Below are positions 16,743 through 25,884 of a stretch of DNA of 64,000 bases, one piece after another (the stretch's first letter is position 1; every line of letters starts with the position of its first letter). This DNA is from Microbacterium keratanolyticum (GTDB lineage Bacteria > Actinomycetota > Actinomycetes > Actinomycetales > Microbacteriaceae). Position numbers and translations under genes: made by a program. The stretch covers positions 1,736,001 through 1,800,000 of the forward strand of contig NZ_JAFBBQ010000001.1 in assembly GCF_016907255.1 (NCBI RefSeq), written 5' to 3'. The notes under the pieces are model-generated. The model did not search any database and had not been told where the DNA came from. It was given only the letters and a program-made list of their open reading frames with translations.

Positions 16743-17623
16743 CCGTGATCGACATTCTCATGGAGCCCCTGCAGTACGAGTTCATGACGCGTGCACTCGT
16801 GACGACCGTGATCGCCGCCGTCGTGTGCGCTGTGCTCTCCTGCTGGCTCGTGCTCGTCGGCTGGTCGCTCATGGGAGATGCGGTGTCGCACGCGGTGCTC
16901 CCCGGTGTCGTGCTGGCGTATGTCGTGGGGGCGCCTTTCGCGCTCGGTGCGCTCGTCTTCGGCGTGCTCGCGGTCGTGCTGATCGGGGCGATCCGCGGGA
17001 CGAGCCGGGTCAAGGAGGATGCCGCGATCGGCATCGTCTTCACCACGCTGTTCGCGCTGGGGCTCGTGCTGATCTCGGTCACACCGAGTCAGACCGACCT
17101 CAACCACATCATCTTCGGCAATGTGCTCGGTGTGTCGGTGAGCGACATGGTGCAGATCGGGGTGCTCGCGGCGATCGCGTTCGCCGCTCTCCTGATCAAG
17201 CGGCGCGACCTCACCCTCTACGCCTTCGACCCCATGCACGCCTTCGCGATCGGGCTGTCCCCCAGGTTCCTCGGCGCGCTCCTCCTCGGGGTGCTCGCAC
17301 TCACGGCCGTCGTCGCCCTGCAGGTGGTGGGCGTGATCCTCGTCGTCGCGATGCTCATCATCCCGGGCGCCACCGCGTATCTGCTCACCGACCGCTTCGG
17401 GCGGATGCTGGTGATCGCCCCGACTGTGTCCGCGCTGTCGTGCGTGGTCGGAATCTACCTGAGCTACTGGATCGACGCCGCGTCGGGCGGACTCATCGTG
17501 GTCGTGCAGGGGGCGGTGTTCTTCCTGACGTACCTGTTCAGTCCGCGCCAGGGCGTGATCGGGCGTCGAATCGCTCGGCGACGTGCCTCCATGTCGCAGG
17601 CCCCGCATATCCTGGTCGCATGA
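16739..17623 (+). CDS. mntC: Manganese ABC transporter permease (ABC-3 family)
   Basis: 294 residues, about 8-9 hydrophobic helices, ABC-3 type permease of cluster A-I metal importers. The segment WSLMGDAVSHAVLPGVVLAY is the conserved helix-loop containing the metal-channel SHA motif. It probably forms a homodimer with MntB, since only one permease gene is present. Overlaps mntB by ATGA and the following metallopeptidase gene by ATGA as well. Confidence 0.9.
   Translation: MTVIDILMEPLQYEFMTRALVTTVIAAVVCAVLSCWLVLVGWSLMGDAVSHAVLPGVVLAYVVGAPFALGALVFGVLAVVLIGAIRGTSRVKEDAAIGIVFTTLFALGLVLISVTPSQTDLNHIIFGNVLGVSVSDMVQIGVLAAIAFAALLIKRRDLTLYAFDPMHAFAIGLSPRFLGALLLGVLALTAVVALQVVGVILVVAMLIIPGATAYLLTDRFGRMLVIAPTVSALSCVVGIYLSYWIDAASGGLIVVVQGAVFFLTYLFSPRQGVIGRRIARRRASMSQAPHILVA
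17608..17613 (+). promoter_or_regulatory. -10 element TATCCT, leaderless promoter of the M13 peptidase inside mntC
   Basis: TATCCT, then GGTCGC, then ATG 17620 (6 bases), within the last codons of mntC. The peptidase would not depend on manganese-controlled transcription alone. Confidence 0.55.
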
Positions 17624-19593
17624 CCGATGCTCTGCCCGCAGGCCTTGCCCTCGATGACCTCAGCTCCGACATCCGCCCCCAGGACGACCTGTACCGGCAC
17701 GTCAACGGCGCCTGGTTCGCGCGCACCGAGATCCCGGAAGACAAGGCGCGCTGGGGGTCCTTCCACCTGCTCGCCGAGCAGGCCGAGAAAGACGTCCGCG
17801 CGATCATCGACGAGTCGCAGACGGCCGAGGCGGGCAGCGAGCAGCGCAAGATCGGCGACCTGTACGCGAGCTTCATGGACACCACGCGCATCGACGAGCT
17901 CGGCACGCAGCCGCTCGCCGCGACCCTCGAAGAGATCGACGCAATCTCCTCGGTATCCGAGTTCCTTGCCGCCGTCGGTGCGTACGACCGTGATGGCCGC
18001 GCCTCGGTCATCGGACTCTACGTCGACGGCGACCCGGGCAACCCCGAGCGATACCTGCCGATTCTCGTGCAGGCGGGGCTCTCGCTGCCGGATGAGAGCT
18101 ATTTCCGCCTCGACACGTTCGAGGGCACGCGTGCCGCATACCGCGCGCACCTCGAGCGTCTGCTCGTGCTGGCAGGAGTGGCGGATGCGACGGCGAACGC
18201 CGACCGTTCGATCGCCCTTGAGACCGAACTCGCCGGTCACCACTGGGACAACGTGCGCAGCCGTGATGCGGTGGCCACCTACAACCTGAAGACCTGGGAC
18301 GAGCTGCAGGCGCTCGCCGGCGTCGACCTCACGCCGTGGCGCCAGGCGGTCACGCCGTCGAACCCTGCGGCGTTCGACGAGGTCGTCGTCGCGCAGCCGA
18401 GCTTCTTCGAGGGGCTCGGATCCCTCCTCACCGCGGAACGCCTCGACGATTGGAAGGCGTGGCTGCGCGCCAAGGTCGTGCACGCGGCTGCCGCCTATCT
18501 CACCGACGATCTCGTGCAGGAGAACTTCTCGTTCTACGGCACCGAGCTCACCGGCGTCCCCAGCATCCGCGAGCGCTGGAAGCGCGGCGTCTCGCTCACC
18601 GAGGGCGCACTCGGCGAGGCGATCGGCAAGGTCTACGTCGCCCGGCACTACCCGCCGACGGCGAAGGCCGCCATGGACGAGCTGGTCGCGAACCTCATCG
18701 AGGCGTACCGCCAGAGCATCACCGACCTCGAGTGGATGACCGCCGAGACCCGCGAGCGCGCGCTCGCGAAGCTCGACTCCTTCACCCCGAAGATCGGCCA
18801 CCCGGATGTCTGGCGCGACTACTCGAGCCTCGAGATCGACGCGGCCGACCTCATCGGAAACGTGCGGCGAGCCGCGATCTTCGAACACGACCGCAACATC
18901 GATAAGGTGGGCGCGCCGATCGATCGCGCCGAGTGGCACATGCCGCCGCAGATGGTCAATGCCTACTACAACCCGTCGATGAACGAGATCGTGTTCCCGG
19001 CGGCGATCCTCCAGTACCCGTTCTTCGACGCCGGGCGTGATGCCGCCGCGAACTACGGCGGCATCGGCGCCGTCATCGGCCACGAGATCGGTCACGGTTT
19101 CGATGACCAGGGCAGCCGCTACGACGGTTCCGGAAAGCTCGAGGACTGGTGGACGGATGCCGACCGCGCCGCCTTCGAAGAGCGCACGAGCTCGCTCATC
19201 GCCCAGTACGACGCGCTCGTGCCCGAGGGCCTCGACCCCGAGCATCACGTCAACGGCGCTCTCACGATCGGTGAGAACATCGGCGACCTCGGCGGGCTGG
19301 GCATCGCGCTGAAGGCCTATGAGCTGTCGCTGGGGGCGGATGCTCCTGCGGAGGGCCCGGTCGTCGAGGGGTACACCGGCGTGCAGCGCCTGCTGCTGTC
19401 GTGGGCACAGGTCTGGCAGCAGAAGAGCCGCGACGCCGAGACGTTGCGCCTGCTGACGATCGACCCGCACTCGCCGAACGAGTTCCGCTGCAATCAGATC
19501 GTCCGCAACATCGGCGCGTTCTACACGGCGTTCGGTGTCACCGAGAGCGATGAGCTCTGGCTGGCGCCCGAACAGCGCGTAGAGATCTGGTGA
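17620..19593 (+). CDS. M13-family zinc metallopeptidase (neprilysin/PepO-like)
   Basis: 657 residues, full length for M13. The zinc motif HEIGH spans residues 488-492 and the third ligand lies in GENIGDLGG (Glu552, with Asp556). VNAYYNPSMNEIVFP is the substrate-binding NAxY-type region and CNQIVRN lies near the C-terminus. No signal peptide is seen, so the enzyme is probably cytoplasmic and degrades oligopeptides. ATGA overlap with mntC, own leaderless promoter, strong terminator hairpin after the stop. Confidence 0.93.
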   Translation: MTDALPAGLALDDLSSDIRPQDDLYRHVNGAWFARTEIPEDKARWGSFHLLAEQAEKDVRAIIDESQTAEAGSEQRKIGDLYASFMDTTRIDELGTQPLAATLEEIDAISSVSEFLAAVGAYDRDGRASVIGLYVDGDPGNPERYLPILVQAGLSLPDESYFRLDTFEGTRAAYRAHLERLLVLAGVADATANADRSIALETELAGHHWDNVRSRDAVATYNLKTWDELQALAGVDLTPWRQAVTPSNPAAFDEVVVAQPSFFEGLGSLLTAERLDDWKAWLRAKVVHAAAAYLTDDLVQENFSFYGTELTGVPSIRERWKRGVSLTEGALGEAIGKVYVARHYPPTAKAAMDELVANLIEAYRQSITDLEWMTAETRERALAKLDSFTPKIGHPDVWRDYSSLEIDAADLIGNVRRAAIFEHDRNIDKVGAPIDRAEWHMPPQMVNAYYNPSMNEIVFPAAILQYPFFDAGRDAAANYGGIGAVIGHEIGHGFDDQGSRYDGSGKLEDWWTDADRAAFEERTSSLIAQYDALVPEGLDPEHHVNGALTIGENIGDLGGLGIALKAYELSLGADAPAEGPVVEGYTGVQRLLLSWAQVWQQKSRDAETLRLLTIDPHSPNEFRCNQIVRNIGAFYTAFGVTESDELWLAPEQRVEIW

Positions 19594-19597
19594 CCAA

Positions 19598-19622
19598 CAG
19601 GGGCGGCTGAGAGCCGCCCCTG
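19598..19622 (+). terminator. Stem-loop terminator after the M13 peptidase gene
   Basis: An 11-bp perfect GC-rich stem (CAGGGGCGGCT and its complement) with a 3-base loop, starting 5 bases after the stop. No U tract follows. A second small palindrome, CCTGCAC with GTGCAGG, lies at 19627-19642. Confidence 0.75.
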
Positions 19623-19744
19623 TGATCCTGCACTCGTGCAGGGTTACGATGTCCGTGACGTTTGAGGGAACGCGCGTAGCTGTCTCTGCCTGTGGCGTGG
19701 GTCCGCAGGTTGCATCCCCTCGACTTTCCGCGGAAGGAACATGC

Positions 19745-20665
19745 GTGGGCACCTCCTCCGAGCCTTCGCCGTCACGTGTCACGGTGCGGCGGTCGCAGCG
19801 CTCGACGCGCCGACTGCCACGCCGTGCGGCGCTGGGGCGCCGCTCGTTCGACACCACGTTGCGCACGCTGGATCGGCTTGCCGCATCCGGTGCGCAGGTG
19901 GGTGTGCATGTCGTCGATCTCGACAGCGGCGAGGAGGTGCTCCTCGGTGACGATCACGTGACGCTGCCGATCGCCGGACTGGGCATCGTGCCGCTGTTGA
20001 TCGAAGTCGCGGCGGGTTTCGCCGACGGAACGCTCGAGCCGTTCGAGATCATCGAGCGCAGCTCGCTCGACCCGGTGACGACCGCGGGAACCTGGCGGCA
20101 TCTGAAGGCACCGGCCTTGCCGCTGTGCGATCTCGCGGTGCTGGCTGCGGCGACGGGCGACCCCCTGGCGTCCAATGCACTCCTGGAGCGGGTGACGCAT
20201 GAGAAGGTCCGCGCCCGCATCGAGTCGCTTGGTCTGACGCGGACAGCACTGCTCGACCGTTACCGGGACCAGCGCGGGCCCGATGACGCACCGCGGCTCG
20301 CGGTGGGGTCGGCGCGCGAACTGGCACGACTGTTCTCGGAGCTCGTGAACACCCGCGTCGTAGACCCCGCGGTGAGCGCGCAGGTCTCGGAGTGGCTGAG
20401 CCTCAACCACGATCTGAGCCTGGTGGCATCGGCGACAGGGCTCGACCCCTTCGCGCACGACAATGATGCGCACGGGGTGCTCTTCGTGAACAAGACGGGC
20501 CGCGAAGCGGGCATCCGCGCAGAAGCAGGAGTGCTCGCCGGGCCCCGGGCCGGAATCTCCTATGCGCTGATCGTCGCCTTCGACGATCTGTCGATCATGC
20601 ACCGCCTGCGCGTGCACGATGCCTTCCGCGTGCTGGGTGTCGAACTCATGGAGTACGCCTTCTAG
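19745..20665 (+). CDS. Class A beta-lactamase-like protein without the catalytic serine
   Basis: 306 residues from GTG 19745, chosen because GGAAGGA stands 6 bases upstream; an in-frame ATG at 19622 lies inside the preceding hairpin region. The fold signature is visible: the KTG motif at 250-252 (FVNKTG) and the helix corresponding to the SDN loop (LCDLAVLAAATGDPLASNAL). At the SxxK position the chain reads AGLG (residues 77-80), so nucleophile and general base are both lost, and SDN is not conserved. It is probably a non-catalytic binding protein. No clear signal peptide; the N-terminus is Arg-rich. Confidence 0.75.
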   Translation: MGTSSEPSPSRVTVRRSQRSTRRLPRRAALGRRSFDTTLRTLDRLAASGAQVGVHVVDLDSGEEVLLGDDHVTLPIAGLGIVPLLIEVAAGFADGTLEPFEIIERSSLDPVTTAGTWRHLKAPALPLCDLAVLAAATGDPLASNALLERVTHEKVRARIESLGLTRTALLDRYRDQRGPDDAPRLAVGSARELARLFSELVNTRVVDPAVSAQVSEWLSLNHDLSLVASATGLDPFAHDNDAHGVLFVNKTGREAGIRAEAGVLAGPRAGISYALIVAFDDLSIMHRLRVHDAFRVLGVELMEYAF

Positions 20666-21165
20666 TCGCCACTTTCGTCGGGTGCCTGATCGGGCATCGG
20701 CCCGAAGCGGTGCTGCGGATCGAGTCCTGCGACGATCGGCGCGAGGGTGTCGGCGAGTGTGTTCAGCTGGCTCTCGTCCAGGTGATCGAGGACGAGCCGG
20801 TGGACGGTGTCGAAATGTCCGGGTGTCGCGTGCACGAGCCGACGGCGTCCTGCGCCGGTGAGGCGGATCTCCACGCTGCGGCGGTCGGTCGTGTGGTCGG
20901 TGCGTTCGACGAGGCCGCGTTCACGCAGGCGTGTGACGACCTTCGAGGTTCGGGGGAGGGTGGCGTTGGTGGCCGCGGCGAGGTCGCTCAGGCGCTGGGG
21001 CCCGCGCCGTTGCAGTGTGCTCAGCAGGATGAACTCGTAGTGCGTGAGGGCGTCGTCGCGTTGGAGCTGCGCGTCGAGTGCGACCGGGAGCAGTTCGGCG
21101 ACGGTGATCAGTGACAACCACGCGCGTGACTGCGCGGGGGTCATGCGGGCGAGCTTCTCGGACAT
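20662..21165 (-). CDS. MarR-family transcriptional regulator
   Basis: 167 residues. The winged-helix core reads RLSDLAAATNATLPRTSKVV followed by a wing with DHTTDRRSVEIRLTGAGRRR, the typical MarR DxR..R pattern. Divergent from an NAD(P)-binding reductase gene with 97 bases between start codons that hold two inverted repeats, so it probably represses both genes until a small molecule binds. Its stop overlaps the convergent beta-lactamase-like gene by 4 bases. Confidence 0.88.
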   Translation of the reverse strand: MSEKLARMTPAQSRAWLSLITVAELLPVALDAQLQRDDALTHYEFILLSTLQRRGPQRLSDLAAATNATLPRTSKVVTRLRERGLVERTDHTTDRRSVEIRLTGAGRRRLVHATPGHFDTVHRLVLDHLDESQLNTLADTLAPIVAGLDPQHRFGPMPDQAPDESGD

Positions 21166-21187
21166 GGATCCATTCTGCCGGGAATAG

Positions 21188-21229
21188 TTGCCGGTGCAAG
21201 TGAGTTGCCACTATTAGTTGCCACGGCAA
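21188..21229. promoter_or_regulatory. Likely MarR operators between the regulator and reductase genes
   Basis: Two inverted repeats, TTGCCGGTGCAA (21188-21199) and TTGCCACGGCAA (21218-21229), with a further TTGCCA half-site at 21205. The second has perfect 5-base arms. They sit midway between the divergent start codons. Confidence 0.6.
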
Positions 21230-21262
21230 TAAAGACTGAGACTCTCTGAGGAAGGCAAGACA

Positions 21263-21886
21263 ATGACTGCGATCACCGTCATCGGAACAGGAAACATGGG
21301 CCAGGCCATCGCCGGCATCGCCGCCAAGGGCGGTGCGTCGGTGCAGATCCTGGGACGCGACCTGGAGAAGGCCGGATCGGCGGCCGCGCCGCTGCGTGCG
21401 ACCGCTGGAGTCGTGGGGGATCCGATCACCGGCGAGATCGTCATCGCCGCGGTGCCCTACCCGGCGCTCGCAGAACTGGTCGAGACCTACGGTGCGCAGC
21501 TCGCCGGAAAGATCGTCGTCGACATCACCAACCCGCTCGACTTCACGACCTTCGACGCGCTGGTCGTTCCCGCAGACTCCTCGGCGGCGGCCGAGCTCGC
21601 CGCAGCGCTGCCCGGTGCTCGCGTGATCAAGGCATTCAACACGAACTTCGCCGCGACCCTGGTCGGCGGAGAGCTGGGCGGCGAACCCACCACGGTGCAG
21701 CTCGCCGGCGATGATGACGCTGCGAAGAAGCTCCTGGCTGACGTGATCGTCGCTGCCGGACTTCGTGCCGTGGACGCCGGCACGCTGAAGCGAGCGCGCG
21801 AGCTCGAAGCTCTCGGCTTCCTGCAGCTCGTTCTCGCTGCCCGTGAGCAGATCGGCTGGACCGGCGGTTTCGCGGTTCGCGCCTGA
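21263..21886 (+). CDS. NAD(P)-binding oxidoreductase, NADP/F420-reductase-like (NpdG family)
   Basis: 207 residues. N-terminal Rossmann motif VIGTGNMGQAIAG, then LGRD after beta 2, IAAVPY and VDITNPLD, as in the F420-dependent NADP reductase / 'coenzyme F420 reductase-like' family. Many members in actinobacteria act with NADPH only and their substrates are unknown, so F420 use is not claimed. GAGGAAG ribosome site before the ATG. Divergent from the MarR gene, which probably controls it. The same pairing recurs at 41156-42359. Confidence 0.8.
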   Translation: MTAITVIGTGNMGQAIAGIAAKGGASVQILGRDLEKAGSAAAPLRATAGVVGDPITGEIVIAAVPYPALAELVETYGAQLAGKIVVDITNPLDFTTFDALVVPADSSAAAELAAALPGARVIKAFNTNFAATLVGGELGGEPTTVQLAGDDDAAKKLLADVIVAAGLRAVDAGTLKRARELEALGFLQLVLAAREQIGWTGGFAVRA

Positions 21887-21910
21887 CCTCTCGATGGGAT
21901 CCGTGATTCG

Positions 21911-21935
21911 TCATCTCGGGCGTGAACCGAGATGA
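21911..21935. repeat. 9-bp inverted repeat before the aminotransferase gene
   Basis: TCATCTCGG and CCGAGATGA are perfect complements with 7 bases between them. The position, 25 bases after one stop and 24 before the next start, fits either a weak terminator or an operator. Confidence 0.45.
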
Positions 21936-21958
21936 TGGATCGCGGAGAGGGGCGCATC

Positions 21959-23176
21959 ATGGACGAGCGCGCGCGGCGACTGCACACGGTGCTGGGGGAT
22001 TCGGGCCGCTCGGTGTTCGCGCTCGATCCCGCCGTGCGCCACATCAACCACGGATCCTACGGGGCCTCGCCCCGCGTGACGCTGGAGTATCAGGCGCAGC
22101 TGAAGGCCGCGCTCGACGCGAACCCGATGCGCTGGTTCGAGACGTTGCCACCCCGGCATGCCGCGGTTCGCGATGAACTGGCGCAGTTCCTGCGTGTGCC
22201 GAGCTCGACGCTCGCCTGGGTGCCCAATGCCAGCGCGGCCTCGACGGTCGTGTTCTCGTCGCTTGAGCTCGATGCCGGTGACGAGGTCATCGTCACGGAC
22301 CACGCCTACGGCGCCGTCGCGCAGGGCGTCACCCGGCTTGTCGAGCGGCGGGGTGCGCATGTCGTCACCGTCGGGGTTCCTCTTTCGGCGGGCGAGGAGC
22401 AGACCCGCGCGCTGATTCTGGATGCCGTGACCCCCCGTACACGTGTCGTCATGCTCGATCAGATCTCGTCAGCCACCGCCCGACGCTTTCCCGTCGACGC
22501 CGTGGCCGACGCGCTCGCCGACACCGGCATCCTGCTCGTGATCGACGGCGCCCACGGGCTCGGGCTGCTGGAGGATCCGGTCGTGTCCGGCGACCACGTC
22601 GTCTGGTTCGGCAATCTGCACAAGTACGCGTGCGGGCCCCGCGGCGCAGCGGTCCTCGCCGCCCGCGGCGACGTCGCCCAGCGGCTCTGGCCTGCCATCG
22701 ACTCCTGGGGTGCCGCCGAACCTTTCCCGCAAAGGTTCGACCTGCAGGGATCCCTCGACAGCACGGCGTTCCTGAGCGCTGCTCATGCGATCCGCACGAT
22801 GGCTACGGCGTTCGGCGGCTGGTCGCCGATCCGCGAGCACTCAGCTGTGCTCGGCCGATACGGTGCGGATCTTCTGATCACGGCGCTTGGGCCGATCAGC
22901 GACGACGACCCGGCGATTGATGTGGGGATGCCTGTCGCGCAGCAGCCGCTCGTCCGGCTGCCGCGCGGCGCCGCCCACGATGGCCGCTCGGCCCGATCCC
23001 TCAAGGATGCCTTCGCGGAAGACGGATTCGAGGTGGGTGTGTCGACCTTCGGTGGGCGCGGCTATGTGCGCATCTCAGCGCACGCCTACAGCGAGGCCGA
23101 AGACTTCGAGGCCTTCGCTGAACGCGCGCCGCGAATCATCGCCGATACCGTCGCAGCGCACTCGCCAGCACGCTGA
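21959..23176 (+). CDS. Class V aminotransferase (isopenicillin N epimerase-like)
   Basis: 405 residues from ATG 21959, chosen because GAGAGG lies 8 bases upstream; an in-frame ATG at 21932 falls inside an inverted repeat. The N-terminal HINHGSYGASPRVT is the typical start of isopenicillin N epimerase-like enzymes, VIDGAHGLG holds the PLP-binding Asp and His, and FGNLHKYACGP carries the Schiff-base lysine (Lys222). It acts on an amino-acid substrate (epimerase, desulfurase or lyase) that cannot be named. Its 3' end overlaps the convergent glycosidase gene by 41 bases. Confidence 0.85.
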   Translation: MDERARRLHTVLGDSGRSVFALDPAVRHINHGSYGASPRVTLEYQAQLKAALDANPMRWFETLPPRHAAVRDELAQFLRVPSSTLAWVPNASAASTVVFSSLELDAGDEVIVTDHAYGAVAQGVTRLVERRGAHVVTVGVPLSAGEEQTRALILDAVTPRTRVVMLDQISSATARRFPVDAVADALADTGILLVIDGAHGLGLLEDPVVSGDHVVWFGNLHKYACGPRGAAVLAARGDVAQRLWPAIDSWGAAEPFPQRFDLQGSLDSTAFLSAAHAIRTMATAFGGWSPIREHSAVLGRYGADLLITALGPISDDDPAIDVGMPVAQQPLVRLPRGAAHDGRSARSLKDAFAEDGFEVGVSTFGGRGYVRISAHAYSEAEDFEAFAERAPRIIADTVAAHSPAR

Positions 23177-25598
23177 AACCTTCGATCAGCTGGCCCTCGT
23201 AGCCACTCGGGGTTCCATCGGCCATCCGCCAGTCGCGCCCGGATCCGAGTCCTCCGAACGACGTGTCGTCGGCGATGGTCGTTGCGAGCCCTTCGAGCAC
23301 GAGGTCGGCGTGCACGGTCATGCCGACGCGGTCAAACGCATCGACGATGACGCGCGCCCCGTGGTGGGAGTAACCGCCCTGCTGGTAGGAGCCAAGCGGG
23401 AGGCCGAAGATCACGCCACCGATGTCGCTCTCGGGGATACGCCAGAGGTTGAGCGGGATCCCGTTTCGGAAATCGGTGAGCGCGGTGGCGTCCCACGCAT
23501 GCACGAGGCTCCCCATCACGGAACGCGCCTGCTCCTCCGAGAGCAGATCGGTGGCGCAGGCGGCGCCGTTCACGACGGAGTATCCGTGATCGTGCAGAGC
23601 GCCGTCACGCGAGCGCCATCCGGCGATGAGTCCGGTCTCGGGGTTCAGGAAGGTCGGCAGATAAGCCTCGCGCAGGCGCAGCCGGGCGGTGTCGATGCGC
23701 GCGGCCAGATCGGTCTCGCCGAGAGCTCGGAGTTCCGGCTCCCACAGCTGCCACAGCTCGTACGTCACCGCGTTCGCCCAGGCATCCTTCCAACCGAACG
23801 AGATGACATCGGCCCACGCGGTGCTCCACTGATGCTCCCCGGAGTTGCCGAGGCGGAGCGTGGACTCGACGAGTCCGTCGCCGTCGACGTCGCGGGCCAG
23901 CATCCCCTCGAGCTCCCGGTGAAGCGCTGCGCGATTGCGCCGGAACCAGTCATGCCCCTCGGGGGCGTGGCGGACGAACCGTGCCGCGGCGACGAGCGTG
24001 TTCGCGGCCATGTGCACGTACTCGTCCTCGAGTCGGTGGGTGCCGTGGGAGGTGGCGCCGCTGCCGTAGCTAGGTGCGCCGTCGAGCCAGCGCTGTAGGG
24101 AGTCGCCGACCCACTGCAGTGGGGTGAGGCCCGGCGCGGCATCGAGCTGCACGGCGATCGCCGACACATCGGCGAGCGAGGTCGTGCAGTGCATGGAGGC
24201 GCCGTTGTTCGAGTAGGTCGCCGTATCGGGGCGGAACGAGAGCGCGGTGAGCGTGTGTCGCTCGAGCATCCGGCGCACCGCGGGGGACGCCTGTGTGTCG
24301 AGTTCGGCGAGTTGGGGTGTGCGCACCTGCATCTCGACCTCGGCGGTGTAACTGCCCGCAGGGAGGAGATAGTCGCCGAACTCGGTAGGGCGCTCGCCGA
24401 GTTTCAGTTCGAGAGTGTTCGTGTCGAGCGGGCGCACGGAGTCGCTGCGCCAGAGCGCATCGCCGCTCGCGTGGACCGACAGCGTGCCGTGACGCGGGAA
24501 GTGCCACGAGATTGGTCCGTTGAGCAGTCCGGTCTCGCCGGTGAAGGTCGGGGCGCCCAAGACCTCGGACGGCGTCACGCGATTGTCGGTCGCGACATGC
24601 CATGCCGAGCTCGTCCATGCGCGTCGATTCTGTGCGGATGACCTCGTCGCGCGGAGCGAGATTCGGTCGACGTGCACCGTGAACTCAAGAATATAGCTCT
24701 GATCAGCGATTTCGCTTTCGAGTTCGTAGCGCACACGATTGTTCACCACGGATGCAGAACCGCGGTATTCCGTGTGAAGGAACCCCAGGGGGATCATGCC
24801 GGTGATGTCGGTGAATCGCGGCCCCTGTGCCAGGTACTCGGCGTTCTGGTCGCGGAGCACCGGATAGACACCCGAGGGATAGACCCCGCTGCGCACGATG
24901 TCCATCGAGCGCGGCATCTGGAGGAGGTTCCGATCTGTGCGGCCTTCGCCATCGGCGTCGAGGCCGAGGTGTGACCACGCCGGTGAGATCAGGCGAAAGC
25001 CGAGCTCGAGGTGCGAAGTGCGAAAACGCACCTCGGTCTGCGTCGCCGTCGCGGTGATCCCCGGCGGCAGCTCATCGAGCGTGACGGCGTCGACCCGCAG
25101 GTGACCCTCGGCGCGCGCCTCCCATTCGGTGTCGATCCGCCCCTGAACCTCGATCCCCGTGGTTACGAGATTCCACCCCGGCCACCACTCATCCGTGGCC
25201 GCCCGGCGGGCCTGTGCGACGAGGGCCGTGGTCTCCACCCCGTCGAGTTCGATGCTTGCGCCGTTCGCGAGGATATCGCCCGCAAGCCCCGAGATCCTGC
25301 CGATCTCGCGCCATTCCTGCCCCTCCGGAATGAAGAGGCCGAGGTCGAGTACGGCGTCTCTCTCCTGACCGCTCGCGCACTTGTGATAGCCCGCCGCGGC
25401 GCCGATCGAGACGCGTTCGATTCGGGCCGGACGATCGGCGAAGAGCGCGCGACTGTGGATGATGCGACGGGCCGGGGCGGTTGCCTCGTCCTGTGCGGGA
25501 GTGGTCCAGAGTGAACGCGTGTGCAGGCGTGTTGTCGCGGCCGGCGAGAGCTCCCACGCCGGTGTGGCGAGCGGGTGGGTGAAGAGATTGGGGGTCAA
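23136..25598 (-). CDS. Glycoside hydrolase with six-hairpin (alpha/alpha)6 barrel
   Basis: About 820 residues from the TTG at 25598, which has AGAAGG 8 bases upstream; longer readings run through the divergent promoter. The first 400 residues look like beta-sandwich domains. The C-terminal half has six-hairpin glycosidase features: ARDVDGDGLVES, a nearby GEHQWSTAWADVISFGWKDA, then NPETGLIAGW and a GYSVVNGA segment. No secretion signal is visible, so it probably acts inside the cell on an imported glycoside. Divergent from the sugar ABC importer. The GH family cannot be fixed by eye. Confidence 0.75.
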   Translation of the reverse strand: MTPNLFTHPLATPAWELSPAATTRLHTRSLWTTPAQDEATAPARRIIHSRALFADRPARIERVSIGAAAGYHKCASGQERDAVLDLGLFIPEGQEWREIGRISGLAGDILANGASIELDGVETTALVAQARRAATDEWWPGWNLVTTGIEVQGRIDTEWEARAEGHLRVDAVTLDELPPGITATATQTEVRFRTSHLELGFRLISPAWSHLGLDADGEGRTDRNLLQMPRSMDIVRSGVYPSGVYPVLRDQNAEYLAQGPRFTDITGMIPLGFLHTEYRGSASVVNNRVRYELESEIADQSYILEFTVHVDRISLRATRSSAQNRRAWTSSAWHVATDNRVTPSEVLGAPTFTGETGLLNGPISWHFPRHGTLSVHASGDALWRSDSVRPLDTNTLELKLGERPTEFGDYLLPAGSYTAEVEMQVRTPQLAELDTQASPAVRRMLERHTLTALSFRPDTATYSNNGASMHCTTSLADVSAIAVQLDAAPGLTPLQWVGDSLQRWLDGAPSYGSGATSHGTHRLEDEYVHMAANTLVAAARFVRHAPEGHDWFRRNRAALHRELEGMLARDVDGDGLVESTLRLGNSGEHQWSTAWADVISFGWKDAWANAVTYELWQLWEPELRALGETDLAARIDTARLRLREAYLPTFLNPETGLIAGWRSRDGALHDHGYSVVNGAACATDLLSEEQARSVMGSLVHAWDATALTDFRNGIPLNLWRIPESDIGGVIFGLPLGSYQQGGYSHHGARVIVDAFDRVGMTVHADLVLEGLATTIADDTSFGGLGSGRDWRMADGTPSGYEGQLIEGFSVLASALRRYRR

Positions 25599-25728
25599 CG
25601 TTGAGCCCTTCTGTGCGGTCTGATGAGGGAAGTGCTTCCGTCTGGGTGACGACAATAGCCCGCCGGATGCTCGGTGGCACAGCGCGAATCGTCGTGACGT
25701 GTCGAGGAGAGCAATGTTCGCTGGCGCA

Positions 25729-25758
25729 TTGACCGGTGCGCGGGGGCTGGCATATAGT
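25729..25758 (+). promoter_or_regulatory. Sigma-70-type promoter of the sugar importer operon
   Basis: TTGACC at 25729-25734 and TATAGT at 25753-25758 with an 18-bp spacer, the best canonical promoter in the window. Transcription from about 25765 gives a leader of roughly 120 bases. Confidence 0.75.
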
Positions 25759-25770
25759 TCACGAAGAAGG

Positions 25771-25788
25771 TGCGAAATCGATTGTGCA
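25771..25788. promoter_or_regulatory. LacI-type operator at the sugar importer promoter
   Basis: TGCGAAATCGATTGTGCA is a near-palindrome (7 of 9 pairs) centred on CG, placed just after the predicted transcription start where a repressor would block. Related sites lie at 39099-39116 and 37607-37624. Confidence 0.75.
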
Positions 25789-25884
25789 AACCCGAATCGA
25801 TCACCGAACACCTTCACGCCCGGCGCGGTCCTTCGAGATTGAAGGGGCGACGCAAGCGTCTCAACGAAGAGAACGGAATCAATC

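Noticed and set aside
21263..21886. Calling this gene a true F420H2:NADP oxidoreductase
   Set aside because: Only the NADP-binding half is diagnostic, and relatives often work without F420; no F420 synthesis gene is in the window.
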